This document shows, piece by piece, positions 1-10,939 of a stretch of DNA of 64,000 bases. The DNA comes from Myotis daubentonii (taxonomy: Eukaryota; Chordata; Mammalia; Chiroptera; Vespertilionidae). The stretch's first letter is position 1; each line of letters begins with the position of its first letter. The notes below the pieces were generated by a model. It was not told the DNA's origin. It did not search any database and was given only the letters and a program-made list of their open reading frames with translations. The stretch is from contig NC_081842.1 in the NCBI RefSeq assembly GCF_963259705.1, positions 181,478,349 to 181,542,348 of the forward strand, given 5' to 3'. Position numbers and translations under genes: made by a program.

Positions 1-860
1 CTGCCAATTCCAATTGAGTTTTGCTTAGAAAAACTCCTAAAATATGTAATATGCCTCAATTTACCTTTGAACAGGAGAGAATTAACAAGTCACAGTGACT
101 ATGTTTATCTTAAGGGCACAACAGAAGTCGTTCTTTGTTTCTGAACCCAAAGAAATCCTTTTCCTCTTTCCAAGCGTCAGAAAAAACACTGTGGGATCCT
201 CACTCCCCAAACAACCTAGTGCCCTCAGGAGATGCTTCAAGGAAAAGCATGCCCATGGCTAGGCCAGGCCTGCTGCCCTGACCACTGAGGCCGGCTCAAT
301 TCGGGGCTGCAGCAGATCTGCACACTCCTGCTTCTGACCAGAGCAGCAAGGGGAGAGGGGACATTGCCAGCAGCCTTGTGCAGATTCATCATTTTGAATC
401 CCCATTCTTAACATATGTTTTCAATCTCACACAAAACATGGCTTTCTGGTTTCCATTACCTTTGTTTCATTTTAGAATCTAATGTTTTTTATAGCCTGGG
501 GAACGAAGGAATATGCAAGCAAGTATTGCTTTTTATGTTTCCATCAGAAGGAAAAGGAATGAGGAAGCCAAAAAAAACAGTGATGGTAGGCTTGCCTCTG
601 ACTCCTTCAAGTCAATCATTGATTCATCAAGCATTTATTGAGCACCTACTCTGCAGATAGGATAAAAAGATGACCCACACCTGGTCCCTGCAGTCAAGTA
701 ATTTGCAATTGAATGAAGCAGATAAACTGGCTCACGGCATCATAATTCAAGACAGACTTTTCTTTGGGAAGGGAAGAGGAAGAAACAGGGACGGGATAAA
801 GGAAGGGGAAAAAAAAGAAAGAAAAAATGAAGGCATAGGAGGAATAAGGGAAGGAAAGAA
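1..860. other. unassigned non-coding DNA
   Basis: I see no gene or confidently named repeat here. Short open frames at 415-660 and 670-981 have no recognisable domain and run into a MIR. The 770-860 stretch is purine-rich and low in complexity. Confidence 0.5.
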
Positions 861-861
861 A

Positions 862-1045
862 CCAACACGTATTAGTTATTTCCTATGTGCCGGGCACTGT
901 GCTAAGTATCTTACATCTTGTATTTTGTTTAATCCTCACTACAGCTCTTTAAGGAAAGCCTATTTGCCGTTTTACAGGTGAGAAAATGGAGACTTCAATG
1001 ATGCCCAAGGTCTCACAGCCGGTAGAGCTCAGTTCTGCTGTGCAG
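862..1045 (-). repeat. MIR SINE (antisense)
   Basis: The stretch reads as a reversed MIR: a 'tgtgccgggcactgtgctaa' block, then 'tttaatcctcac', then 'ttttacaggtgagaaaatgg' and 'ggtctcacagc'. These are the conserved MIR core and 3' blocks in order. MIR is an ancient tRNA-derived mammalian SINE. Confidence 0.7.
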
Positions 1046-1794
1046 ACAGGACCCTCCTTCTTGCATATGCAAAGGGCCTAAGGCTCAGTTAGTCCTCTGG
1101 CTCCTTGAAGGTCACCCAGAAGCATAGAAGGTTAAAACCAATGGACCTTCTATCATTAATCTAATCCACCTGAGGAGAAACTGAGCTCTGAGACAGGTGG
1201 AGACTTGCCTGGGGTCTTGAGGAAGGGTCAGAGGAGACCTGGGGTCGGGTCCTTCCCACCAGAGCCCACAGCGAAGTCAACAGTGCCCATAGCCATGGCA
1301 TTAATTGTTTCCAGACCATGGAAGACTGCAGTCCACCCTCCTCACTCTGACCCGTTCTGGCTGAAGCATTCCCGGGTCAGCTGAGCAGAAAGGTTTGTTT
1401 TGGCAGAAATCTGGGTGCTGTCCAGCTCGATAATCGCCCGTGTTAACACAACATTATGTGTATCGTTAACAGACTTGGCAATTGGGACTTCACTTTTCTT
1501 CTTTACATTTTCTTTTTATTTTCAAAAAATAGAAAAATACAATGGAACCCCCAGGTGTGAATCAGAAAGACTAGCCACCCAGGAGCATGCGGACTCTGCC
1601 TGGAAAAGGGGGCTTTCCCAAACCCATGTCATTTCTGCTCAGAAAGTATCTCAGGACTTTGTTCCTGCAGGAGGCTCTGTCTGTCATCATGGTTGGGGTT
1701 TGCGGCTCACGGCTGGGGCTTGCATCCGGCCTGTCCCCTGTGTCTCCCCAGTACCCTGTCTGTACCAGCCCTGCTGATGGAATGGAAAAGGTAA

Positions 1795-1925
1795 GGGCTA
1801 TGGGGTCAGGCAGACTTGAGATTAAAGACTGGCTCCATTGCTTTGTGGCTTGTAAGAAGTTGATCCTGATTTAAGCTCTCTGAACCTCATCTGGAAAAAG
1901 GGGGCAACAATGAGATATTACACAT
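1795..1925 (+). repeat. MIR SINE fragment
   Basis: A diverged sense MIR is suggested by 'ttaagctctctgaacctcat' followed by 'ctggaaaaagggggcaacaa', matching the conserved 'cctcagtttcctcatctgta' region and the block after it. The upstream part is weak. Confidence 0.5.
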
Positions 1926-2268
1926 TATCCTTCCCTTATTATGTCATGCTCAGGAACTCACATATTTAAAAAAGAAAAAGATTTCAAAATAATGTTTGTT
2001 TATAAAATTATAAAAATAATACATCCTAAAAATAGTATGCTTATTATTTAGCAGGCCTTATTCTGAGAACTCAGGCTACAAAGAAAAATCAAACACAGAC
2101 CCTGTCTTCCAAAAGCTTACATGCTCAGGGGAGCTAGATATAAAGAAACTGAATTCAATCAATATACCACAAATACACACTAAGCCCAGGTTGACCTAAT
2201 TCCAGTGTTAACACCCTGGCCAAGGCCACATGTCTCTTGCCTTTACCACTGTGCTTTACCTCCTAATT

Positions 2269-2503
2269 CAGTGATGGAGAACCTATGACACGCGTGTCAA
2301 AGGTGACACGCGAACTCATTTTTTTGGTTGATTTTTCTTTGTTAAATGGCATTTAAATATATAAAATAAATATCAAAAATATAAGTCTTTGTTTTACTAT
2401 GGTTGCAAATATCAAAAAATTTCTATATGTGACATGGCACCAGAGTTAAGTTAGGGTTTTTCAAAATGCTGACCCGCTGAGCTCAAAAGGTTTGCCATCA
2501 CTG
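2269..2503. mobile_element. non-autonomous hAT transposon, 235 bp
   Basis: The element begins 'cagtgatggagaacc' and ends 'ggtttgccatcactg', which are matching terminal inverted repeats of hAT type. The left interior has the 'gacacgcgtgtcaaaggtga' motif seen in bat and other mammalian short hATs. It has no coding capacity and would need a transposase in trans. The 8-bp flanks (tcctaatt and gtctagga) do not match well, so the duplication is decayed or the flank rearranged. Confidence 0.8.
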
Positions 2504-2797
2504 GTCTAGGAGATGTATCAGTAAAGATATTACTACAACATATGTCTACTATTTTGCTGCCTATGGATTCTTCTAAGATTTTTAAGTTTTCCCGTCTGAT
2601 TTTTAAGTCTTTTATTCATTTTGAGTTTATTTTTGTGTATGGTATAAATTGGTGATCTAGTTTCATTTTTTTTTGCATGCACCTGTCCAATTTTCCCAGC
2701 ACCATTTATTGAAGAGACTGTCTTGACTCCATTGTATGCTCTTGCCTCCTTTGTTAAATATTAATTGACCATAATGGCTTGGGTCGATTTCTGAAAG
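2504..2797 (-). repeat. L1 LINE fragment (ORF2 region, antisense)
   Basis: The sequence closely parallels 21450-21769 in this window, including 'tcttttattcattttgagtt', 'tccaattttcccagcaccat' and 'gactgtcttgactccattgt'. These are known antisense L1 ORF2 segments. The hAT element abuts its left edge. Confidence 0.8.
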
Positions 2798-2809
2798 TTA
2801 TATATTTTT

Positions 2810-3700
2810 GAGGACAGGAACTGTGGAGAGCTAAATTTTCTGCACAACAGAAAGAAAAAATATTTGAGTTTCCCAGAGAATCTCAATGGGAAAAAAAATA
2901 ATAGGAACAAAGAAAGTAGAACCAGCAAAACATGATGCTAGCTACTGAGCACAGTGAATTGCCAATGAGAATAACCACGTAGCAAAGGAACTTTAAAAAA
3001 AAAACAGCAGGAGGTAATTCATGATTTCAAAACACTTGCCAATTAATGGGGTCCCACTTCAGGATATGATGCAATCGCTGGTATGAAGTATGCCTGCCTC
3101 CATTAAGACTAAACAAATATAAAATCTAACAAAGTTTTCTGGCATTGGAAAACAGGTAGCACAAGACTGGGACCCCTGAAAAAAAGTGAGTTCCCAAGGT
3201 GAGCCCCACAATTGCCCCAGCTCTCTGTTTGGGAATAATTTCCCCACTACAGAGCAGAGAGCTAGAGTCCATGCACACATGAGGGTTCTGATGAGCTAAG
3301 GAGGTAGACATCAGTGATCAGAGCCACTGAAATGGCTGAAATTATAAGGCACAACACCAGAGAAGAGTAAACTGCACAGACAGGGGTCCCCAGTAGCTTG
3401 TGTAGGAGTGCCCTACAGAGTCTTTAGCTGTAAGTATATGCTCAGGGAAAAAGTATGCAGCCTTGCCAGAGAGAAGCTATAACAGGGTAGAGAACAGAAC
3501 AGAGGTGGTAGAAGTGAAGCAGTGCTGGAGAACAGAAGAGATTCAGTTCAGCAATAAAGGAGAAATTTTGTTAATACCCCAGCCTCTAGCTAAGATACCA
3601 AAAGGTTGCAACATAAGAATTAAGGACCACACCCTGAAGTAAGGCTTACTCTTGATAACTACTGACGAGTAGAGCATTCTGCAATAATATTAATGTTATT
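2810..3700 (+). repeat. probable HAL1/L1-like LINE, 5' part
   Basis: This A-rich diverged sequence runs into the clearer HAL1-like block downstream. Phrases such as 'agagaagctataacagggta' resemble the 5' part of the HAL1 lineage. It has no long open frame. The assignment is from memory of family sequence and is tentative. Confidence 0.4.
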
Positions 3701-3862
3701 TGTACTGTCACAAATGATAATCACCAGCTATAAACATTTAGTAGCTGTCAAACACTCAAAATATGGCTGGTTGCACTAAATGGTTACTTTAATTTATTTT
3801 AGTTCATATAAATTTATATGTAATTAGCTACATGTGGCTACCATATTTTACAGTGCAGCTTT
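3700..3862. repeat. DNA-transposon-like remnant
   Basis: The block ends with 'ggctaccatattttacagtg', which resembles the terminus of an old mammalian hAT-type DNA transposon ('ggctaccgtattggacagtg'). It interrupts the HAL1-like sequence. The exact family is unsure. Confidence 0.4.
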
Positions 3863-3879
3863 AGTTCCACCATAAAAAA

Positions 3880-5223
3880 GCCTAAAGCCAAGCCCTCATG
3901 AGATCCATGAGGAACACAAATTTGAATGTTGGCCCCATCAAGTTAGAGGAGCTTGAGAAAGACATTGAGCTTTCTGAAGACCCTCTGTATCAAAACAGAA
4001 AAATAAGCCTATAAAACTTCAAGGTGATAAGCTAGTAATCAAGCCCCTTACTGTGTGCTAGAATAAAAATCACACCTTTTCAGAGGAAGATAACAGAATT
4101 CAATGTCTCTACCAATAGCTACTGAAAATTTGTAATGGACTGGATTGATAGACTTACTAAGAGATTGTGAAGGCAGAAGTGTAATAAACTCAAAGAAAAT
4201 CAATAGAAATTATCCTATCTGAAGAAAAGAAAAGGAAGATTCAAGAAAAATGAACAATAGCTCAGGGATCCTCAGAGCAATATAAAATGGTCAAAATACA
4301 TATAATAGGAGTCCCAGAAGGAGAAGGAAGTGAAATTAGGGGAGCAATTTGAAAAAAAAATGGCTGAAACTTTTCCATATTTATTAAAAGCATAAATGTA
4401 TAGATTCAAAAAAACTCAGGGAATACCAAGTAGAATAAATACCAAAAAAACCCACACCTAAGTATGTTAGAGTCAAACATGAAAACAAAAGGAAAATTTA
4501 AAAAATCTCAAAAGCAATCATAAAACAAGGATAATTTATATACAGGGAAACAGTGTTATCAATTATTGATGACTTATCAGAAAGACTGGAGACAAGAACA
4601 TTTTAAGTCCTAAAACAAACAGAAAAAATATCAACTCAGTATTCTATGTTCATCAGCAATATTCTTCAAAAACTAAGATGAAATGAAGACATTTTTGATA
4701 AATGCAAGCTGAGAGAATTTGATGTCAGTGGACATGCACTACTAGAAATGCTGAAGGATGTTCTTTAGGCTGAAAGGCATTGATAGCAGGTAGGAACTCA
4801 GATCTATAGGCAGGAAAAGACAGCACACAAAAATAAGTTAAACATAAAAGATAATTTTTTACTCATAATTTTCTTTAAAAACAACTGACCAGTAAAGAAA
4901 AAAATAATAACATTGTAAAGTGGGGTTTGTAACATATTTAGAATAAGAGATATGACAACAAAGCACAAAATACAAGATGTGGGTAAATAGAATTATACTG
5001 TTATTGTATTTGTGAAGTAGGAAATAAGTTTCACATGTGAAGTGAGAAATAATTTTTCTAAAGGAGTATAAAGAATCCAGTGTGCAGTTAAAGGGAATAT
5101 AACATTGAATATAAATAGATTTGTTTTGATAAGTTAGAGATACATGTTGTTAGCTCTAGAGAAACACTAAAAATAAAAAGAAGTATTAATGAGAAGCCAA
5201 AATAGAGGAAATAAAATTGAATT

Positions 5224-5291
<68 letters not shown>

Positions 5292-5596
5292 GGAATAAAT
5301 ATATATGTATATATATTTATATATATATATAGTTAGGAAAGAAAAGGCTCATTAGAGTAACAACAACAACATCAAAAAGAACAAATGAAAACAAATAGCA
5401 AGATGGTAGCCTTAAACCCAAACATATTAATAATCTCATTGAATGTAAAGAGACTAAAACTCCCCAACCTAAAAAACAGAAAATGACTAACTGGATAGAA
5501 ACACAAGATTCAAGAATATTCTGTCTATAAGAAATGCACTTTAAATTTCAAAACACAAATATGTTGAAAGCATAAAGATGGAAGAAGACCTATTAT
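3880..5596 (+). repeat. HAL1-like LINE (half-L1), sense strand
   Basis: The order of segments follows the 3' half of the HAL1 family: 'ttgatgacttatcagaaaga', 'tattctatgttcatcagcaa', 'gagagaatttgatgtcagtg', 'ctactagaaatgctgaagga', and later 'aataatctcattgaatgtaa'. HAL1 is an ORF1-only L1 derivative. All frames here are broken by many stops. It appears to resume after the LTR at about 6000-6055. Confidence 0.65.
5226..5331. repeat. (TA)n microsatellite
   Basis: About 100 bp of TA dinucleotides with short interruptions such as 'tggaataaat'. It lies inside the HAL1-like LINE. Two 'ggaat' or 'attcc' units flank the first block, so the region is partly self-complementary. Confidence 0.97.
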
Positions 5597-5597
5597 G

Positions 5598-5999
5598 TGT
5601 TATCAACTAAATTGTTTTCCCTCCACCAAATATATATGTTGAAGCCCCAATGCTCAATGTGACTATATTTGTAGATAGTGCCTTTAGGGGGGTAATTAAG
5701 GCTAAATGAGATCATCAGGGTGGGACCCTAATCTAACAGGACCAGTGTCCTATAAGAAGAGGAAATTTATACCAGAAATCTCTCTCTCCTTCTCTACACC
5801 TCCATGGAGAAAACGTCATGTGAGGACACAGCAAGAAGACAGCTATCTACAAGCCAAGAAGAGAGGAGTCATCAGAAACCAACCTTAACAGCACCTTGGT
5901 CTTGAACTTCCAGCCTTCGAAACTGTGAGGAAATAAATTTTTGTTGTGTAAGCCCCCAGTCTGTGGCATTTTGTTATAGAGTCCAAGCAGACTAATACA
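5598..5999 (+). mobile_element. ERVL-MaLR solo LTR (MLT1/MST type)
   Basis: The block begins TGTTATC and ends AATACA. In between, in order, it carries 'atatgttgaagccccaatgc', 'gtgactatatttgtagatag', 'ggtaattaaggctaaatgag', 'tgtgaggacacagcaagaag', 'gaaataaatttttgttgtgt' and 'agtctgtggcattttgttat', the typical order of MLT1/MST LTRs. It splits the HAL1-like LINE, so it is younger than that LINE. The short peptide readable at 5706-5888 is an LTR artefact. Confidence 0.88.
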
Positions 6000-6059
6000 C
6001 TATACAAAAAATATACATGAGAAAGGTGGTGTGGTTAAGTTGATATAAAGTTCTTTACT

Positions 6060-6510
6060 GTTTGTGCTGCGTCATCCCACTGAGTGACAACCAAGTCGTT
6101 AGTGAAAGTTTTGTGCAAGTGGGATTCTTTTAAGGACATCAAAAAAGTGCTTGTCTAGGCCTAGACAGTGCAGAATAGAGAGAGCATCTGCTAATATCTG
6201 CTAAAGCACAGATGATCATGAAAATCTCACCCCCCTTGAAAATGTTTAGAACCTTAAGAAAGATATTTGATGTCCACAAGCCATGAAATAATAGTTTGAT
6301 TTTATATCTTAGGATGTAAAGGCTCCAGATGATATCTGGGTTAATAATTTTTTGGAGGGGAGTTAATAATTTTTAAAAGCATCCAAATAATATTGATGAT
6401 GTTGATGGTGATGATGATAGAAATTTTAAAAACCTAAATCTCTTATTTCCATGTATAAGACACTTCCCTCTAATACACAGGACTTTCTGCTTACTAGTAG
6501 CAAATTATAT
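6060..6510. other. unassigned non-coding DNA
   Basis: No gene is visible and no repeat family can be named with confidence. Around 6385-6420 there is a short 'gatgatg'-rich stretch. Confidence 0.45.
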
Positions 6511-6526
6511 AAAAATACTCAGATTA

Positions 6527-6736
6527 GCCCTGGCCAGTTTGGCTCAGTGGATAGAGCGTCAGCCTGCAGACTGAAGGGTCCCAGATTTGATTCCAGTCAA
6601 GGGCACATGCCTGGGTTGCAGGCTCAATCCCCAGCAGGGGGCCTGCAGGAGGCAGCCAATCAATGATTCTCTCTCATCATTGATGTTTCTCTCTATCCCT
6701 CTCCCTTCCTCTCTGAAATCAATAAAAATATTTTTT
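6527..6736 (+). mobile_element. Ves SINE, full length with target-site duplication
   Basis: The tRNA-derived head carries an A-box-like 'tggctcagtgg' and a B-box-like 'gatttgattcc'. It is followed by the Ves body 'gcaggaggcagccaatcaat', the 'tctctctcatcattgatgtt' hairpin-like segment and a 'gaaatcaataaaaata' tail. A 16-bp direct repeat, 'aaaaatactcagatta', flanks it at 6511-6526 and 6737-6752. Ves SINEs are typical of vespertilionid bats and are mobilised by L1. Confidence 0.95.
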
Positions 6737-6778
6737 AAAAATACTCAGATTAAATAATGTAGGAGTTCAGGCTATTAG

Positions 6779-6828
6779 AGGGAGGGAGGGAGGGAGGGAG
6801 AGAGGGAGGGAGGGAGGGAGGGAGGGAG
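6779..6828. repeat. (GGGA)n simple repeat
   Basis: About twelve GGGA/GGGAG units in an uninterrupted purine block just downstream of a Ves SINE. The reverse strand reads as low-complexity Pro/Ser/Leu. Confidence 0.95.
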
Positions 6829-6898
6829 CATTTTTCATAGGTCTTAGCATATAAGCCTCCAGTAATTTTTTTGCTAGATATGAAAAGTAAAGCCTAGA

Positions 6899-6997
6899 CA
6901 GCCAATCAATGATTCTCTTATCATTGATGATTCTATATCTCTCTCCCTCTCCCTTCTTCTCCCTGAAATCAATAAAACATATTAAAAATAAATAAAT
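6899..6997 (+). mobile_element. Ves SINE, 5'-truncated
   Basis: Only the 3' half is present, starting at 'cagccaatcaatgattctct' and running to 'gaaatcaataaaacat' plus an A/T-rich tail. A 10-bp direct repeat, 'aaagcctaga', flanks it at 6889-6898 and 6998-7007. This shows it inserted already truncated rather than being cut later. Confidence 0.88.
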
Positions 6998-7154
6998 AAA
7001 GCCTAGAAAGAAAAAAAAATCTTGATCAAGGGCCACCGAAACTTTTTGATAGGACCAGTGCTGGGCCCCAGGTCCCCTGACTTATAGAAAATAGTTTTAA
7101 AAAAATAAAACTAAAAATGAAGGGGAAAAGGTTTTGACTTCCTATTATTTCCCT

Positions 7155-7325
7155 AGCACACTCAGATTTAATCTGTGCATTAGTTATTGAAGGTGAAGAT
7201 ATTATTTTCATTTTAATCCTGAGAACAATGCTGCTCAGAGAGGTCAAGGGACTTCCCAAGGTTACAGGACAGGTTAAGTGTTTGGGTGAATCAGGATTCG
7301 TACCCAGGACTATAATTTGAAGTCC
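7155..7325 (-). repeat. MIR SINE (antisense)
   Basis: Reversed MIR core: 'tattattttcattttaatcc', then 'agagaggtcaagggacttcc', 'aaggttacaggaca' and 'aatcaggattcgtacccagg'. Confidence 0.65.
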
Positions 7326-7329
7326 AATG

Positions 7330-7930
7330 GTCTTTTTTAATAATGCAGGAGAAGGGTGTGGCAAAGGGTGCCAACAGCTTGGAATGAAATCCATCACACA
7401 CAGGCCCAAATTCCAACCTCCCCTCACTGAGCCTCAGGCAGGTTTTCATCTAAGCCTTGACCTTGAGAGAAGCCTGCTGACACTTTGGCGTCTGCCTTTG
7501 AAAGTCAGCTGCCTGTTTTTCAGACTCATAAATTGCCTGTAAGAAGTGTTTCATTATTCTGTCCAGGCAACATCAAATATCTGGGCCATATTTCATGAAA
7601 GTTTTCCTTCAGGCCTAGGCCACAGGGCAGGTAGCATTTCTGTCTCCAGGAAACCCCTGAAACCACCTTCTGGATTATTCCATTGAAGACAAATTAGAAG
7701 TGAAAGCGGCTGCCTGCACTCTTTCATGTTCTTGGGGGAGACGGGTGGGTGTGGGCTACCAGACACCAAGGAATTCTTTATTCTTCCATCACAGAGGAAA
7801 TTGAGGAAAGAAAGTAAACATGGTGCCTTCCACCCACACATCAGTCATGGGGCACCGAGTGGGAGGAAGCCCAAAAGGTGTCTGTCCCAAGGCAGAAAGC
7901 TACCGAAAGGGCTAGGGCTCTCTCACCCAG
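7330..7930. other. unassigned non-coding DNA
   Basis: Short overlapping frames occur on both strands, none with a recognisable domain. No repeat can be named with confidence. Confidence 0.45.
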
Positions 7931-7934
7931 ATCC

Positions 7935-8055
7935 AGGCCTGGCCAACAATGTAGATGATCTGAAAGTCAGGAGGCCTCCATTCAAAACCCAGCTTGGCCA
8001 TTCCGTGGCTATGTGTCTTCTATGCATCCTTACTAGTCCCATCATTCTGTGGTGT
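7935..8055 (+). repeat. MIR SINE fragment
   Basis: A weak sense MIR: 'gatctgaaagtcaggaggcc', then 'ccattcaaaacccagcttgg' and 'gtggctatgtgtcttct', matching the MIR head and the 'gggttcgaatcccggctctg' block in diverged form. Confidence 0.45.
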
Positions 8056-8259
8056 TTGCATTGATCAATACAACCAAGTCCCTTGAACTAGTAATGTATT
8101 TACTATATAAATGAAAAACAAATGAATACACAACCAAGTTTATCAAGTCTATCAGCCAATTTTTCATTTTACCATCAAATCTTTCTTGATCCCTACGACA
8201 TGTCAAACATGCACAAGGGTATATATGTTCTCGTTCCCTTCCCTGAGGAAGGGTTAAAG

Positions 8260-8470
8260 CAGCGGTTCTCAACCTGTGGGTCGCGACCCCTTTGGCGGTT
8301 GAACGACCCTCCCTCAGGGCTCGCCTAAGACCATCCTGCATATCAGATATTTACATTACGATTCATAACAGTAGCAACATTATAGTTATGAAGTAGCAAC
8401 GAAAATAATTTTATGTTGGGTCACATCATGAGGAACTGAATTTAAAGGGCCAGAAGGTTGAGAACCACTG
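8260..8470 (+). mobile_element. SPIN-like non-autonomous hAT transposon, 211 bp
   Basis: The ends are 'cagcggttctcaacctgtgg' and 'aaggttgagaaccactg', the terminal inverted repeats of SPIN elements. The interior carries the SPIN signatures 'tcgcgacccctttggcggtt', 'cgcctaagaccatc', 'acattacgattcataacagt' and 'atgaagtagcaacgaaaata'. Flanking octamers ggttaaag and gtctaaag match at six of eight bases and fit a decayed hAT duplication. SPIN is known to have moved horizontally among tetrapods, Myotis bats included. The copy lacks coding sequence, and its interior has lost parts of the usual 'ggggtcaccacaacatgagg' region. Confidence 0.88.
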
Positions 8471-8544
8471 GTCTAAAGCCAACACAGCCAGGGGTGATGG
8501 GAGAAGGGTCTGGAAGCTACCCAACAAAACTGGCAATGGTAAGG

Positions 8545-8705
8545 AGGAAGGGAAGCTCATTTTATCGAGGGCCTTCTCTCTGCTAGGCACTCATGGTGTT
8601 TTATCAAGTCCTCAAGACACCCCTAACAGGTGGGTATTATCATTCCTAAAGAAAGTAAGGAAACTGAGGCCTGATGTGGATGCTGGGATTCAAATTCAGT
8701 TCTAT
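8545..8705 (-). repeat. MIR SINE (antisense)
   Basis: Clear reversed MIR blocks: 'gagggccttctctctgctag', 'gcactcatggtgttttatca', 'aacaggtgggtattatcatt', 'ggaaactgaggcctg' and 'gctgggattcaaattcag'. Confidence 0.75.
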
Positions 8706-9640
8706 GTTTCTCTAGCTGGCTTTTGTTTCACACTTTGCAAAGCCTCCTAGAAACTGGGTAGAAAGCCACAAGCACCAAAAGAGTGTATTTACTCCCAGCT
8801 GAGGGATTCTGGGAAAGCTTCCTGAAGGAGGAGGCATGTTTTTATTGGGCCCAAGGCCAGCTGGTGTTTGGTCATTCCATTCTATCTCACAATTACACAC
8901 AGTCACACTCATACTTACACACACACTCTCTCTCTTCTGCATGCATCCAGGGTAGCCCTCAGCCACTGACCAGACTGGAAGAATGTGCGTGCACACTACA
9001 AAGAAAGCTGTTGATTTAGTGCTGGCGACCCTCCAGCCATGGAAGTGGGGGGTCCCAGCACAGTTATTATTTCTTTTTCTGCCAGCAGAAAACATCTGTC
9101 CCGTGAAAATTATATTCACTAAGAGACCATGGCGTACCTGCAGGGAGCCCCACAACCGCCCCCCCCCCCCCCCCCGCCCTCACCACCACCACCAACCCTT
9201 CCTGTTGGCGGAGGTTACAGCTTGTGCTCTGGTGGGACCTACCATGACCCTCCAAAGGCTCTCGGCACCCTGAGCTGACCTGAAGGAGAGAGAGTGTCCT
9301 CTGACAGGGGAACCACCAAAATGGAACTGGTGACTCTCAGGAACAGAACTTTGATTCCACCCAAATTAACTGCTTCTGGGTCTCTTAACTGGCACTTGTA
9401 CATCACCTAAACAGAATTCATTTAACAGAATCCAAAACATGGTACAAGGAAAGAAGAGTAAAGAGGACTAAATTTCAAAGACCCAAATATGTCCCAGCAC
9501 TGTGCAAGGTCCTCTCTCTCTCTCCCTCTCTTTCCCCAGTGGACTGTGACCCTCTTCATACCCTTCTACCATTTGGGGCACCTATAGGAGATCGAGAGGT
9601 GGCAAGTTGTCCTGGCAACAACTTAGGTTTTGGAGTAATG
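8706..9640. other. unassigned non-coding DNA
   Basis: No gene is supported. The 147-residue minus frame at 8712-9155 has no recognisable domain and overlaps frames on the other strand. It contains short CA-rich patches near 8895-8930. Confidence 0.45.
9159..9175. repeat. (C)17 homopolymer followed by CCA/CAC repeats
   Basis: A 17-base cytosine run is followed by 'gccctcaccaccaccacc'. It gives proline or glycine-rich artefact peptides on the two strands. Confidence 0.95.
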
Positions 9641-9930
9641 AATTCAAGGTCACATAGGTAAGCAGGGAAGACTGACATGGGATGCAGGTGTGGGGCTGCA
9701 AGGTCTGTGCCCCTTATACCTTACCCTACTACTTCCACAGCAGGTAGTCCCAGTTGACTGTGATGTCAAGGTCATTGATGTGTGCGACAGAAAAATAAGT
9801 GGTAACCAGATTGGGAAAGGTCTTGAAAACCAAAATGAGGAGTTTGAGCTAAATGCAGGAGGCACTGGGGAGCCACTGAAGGTTCTTGAGAGGGAGGGGA
9901 AGTCTATCAAGTTTGCACTTTAGAGATCCA
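9640..9930 (+). repeat. ancient L2-like LINE remnant
   Basis: The text 'gaggagtttgagctaaatgc' followed by 'ggcactggggagccactgaa' and 'ggttcttgagagg' parallels the widespread mammalian old-LINE segment ('aggagtttggattttattct ... caatggggagccactgaagg'). Similar segments recur at 12735-13560 and 47870-48350. The family name is from memory; the recurrence is visible here. Confidence 0.55.
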
Positions 9931-10494
9931 GGTATGATCCATTATAAAAGATACTCACATGGAATCTACAGCATGTAAAATCATTTTCACCTCTGGATAC
10001 CTTGTGCATGCTAACTCACAGAGAGGTCCACAGAGACCACCCTGATCAGCAGACACTGTGGATCACCTTTGTGAGGACTGTGAAGAGGCAGCATCTAGCC
10101 CTGATGGAGGAGAAAGAACTGAGTGCCCATGAATTTGGGGCACTGCCAACGACATGCCCATCTCAGAAGCAGGGTATACTTCTAGGTCTGGAATATATTT
10201 CTCCAAGACAAGGGAAAATGTACCTGGGCCTAGACTGAGCATGTCATATGACTTGGAATGACCTGTTTCCCTTCTGAGACCTGCTTCACACCTAGGTGGA
10301 CCAGGTGGTCTGAATAAAATCTTAATGGCTCATTTGTTCATTGTGTGAATAAGTGGGCGCTGAGCTCCTCTTCGGGCCCAGCTGTGTGCTGACTACAGTG
10401 CTATACGAATCTTGCTACTGCTTTCACAGACTGAGGTCTCTCATGGGCAAGAGCTTCACGATCTCAATGCAATAGCCATCGCCTCCATCATTAG

Positions 10495-10665
10495 ACCCCA
10501 AGTCCAAGCTCTACCATCCACTAGCCGTGTCACTTTGGGCAAGTGACTTCACATCATAGTCCTTCACTTTTTATTTTTTTAATCTATAAAGTAGAAAAAT
10601 CGTCACCCACTTTGGAAAGTGGTTGTGAGCCACCAAGTGAATCCTTAAAGCAGTTAGGGTAGAGG
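10495..10665 (+). repeat. MIR SINE
   Basis: Sense MIR: 'agctctaccatccactagcc', 'gtgtcactttgggcaagtga', 'cttcacttt' and then the diverged 'aatctataaagtagaaaaat' block. Confidence 0.65.
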
Positions 10666-10679
10666 GAGGGCCAGCACAG

Positions 10680-10925
10680 GGTAAACAGCTGATCCCTATT
10701 ATCTATTTATTGTACTTATAACGTGAGTTAGAGACAGAGCTGCTCTGGAGACCTAGTGAGAGGGCCATGCAGTCCTGGGGGAGGGAGAGAGGGAAGGTCA
10801 GGACGGTGTCACAGGAGAGGTGGCCCTTGACCCAGCTGGGTGTGAAGGCTGTAAGAGACAAATCCCAGGGAAGAGTGATAGGACAGTGGAGGTATTAGCG
10901 GTGAGTTAAATGGCACCAGGTATTA
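10680..10925 (+). repeat. ancient L2-like LINE remnant (left piece)
   Basis: Text such as 'gagagggccatgcagtcctg', 'gtggcccttgacccagctgg' and 'gggaagagtgataggacagt' resembles the old LINE segment that describes itself as 'ggaggtgacatttgagctgg ... aagagcattccaggcaga'. A matching right piece seems to start near 11640, so the LTR-like block may have inserted within it. Confidence 0.45.
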
Positions 10926-10939
10926 ACCTCAGTTCTTGT

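Noticed and set aside
6527..6600. tRNA gene suggested by A-box and B-box motifs
   Set aside because: This is the tRNA-derived head of a Ves SINE. It continues into the Ves body and A-rich tail and has target duplications; the other six Ves copies are the same case.
9067..9273. Proline/glycine-rich peptides on both strands
   Set aside because: They result from the C homopolymer and CCA repeats.
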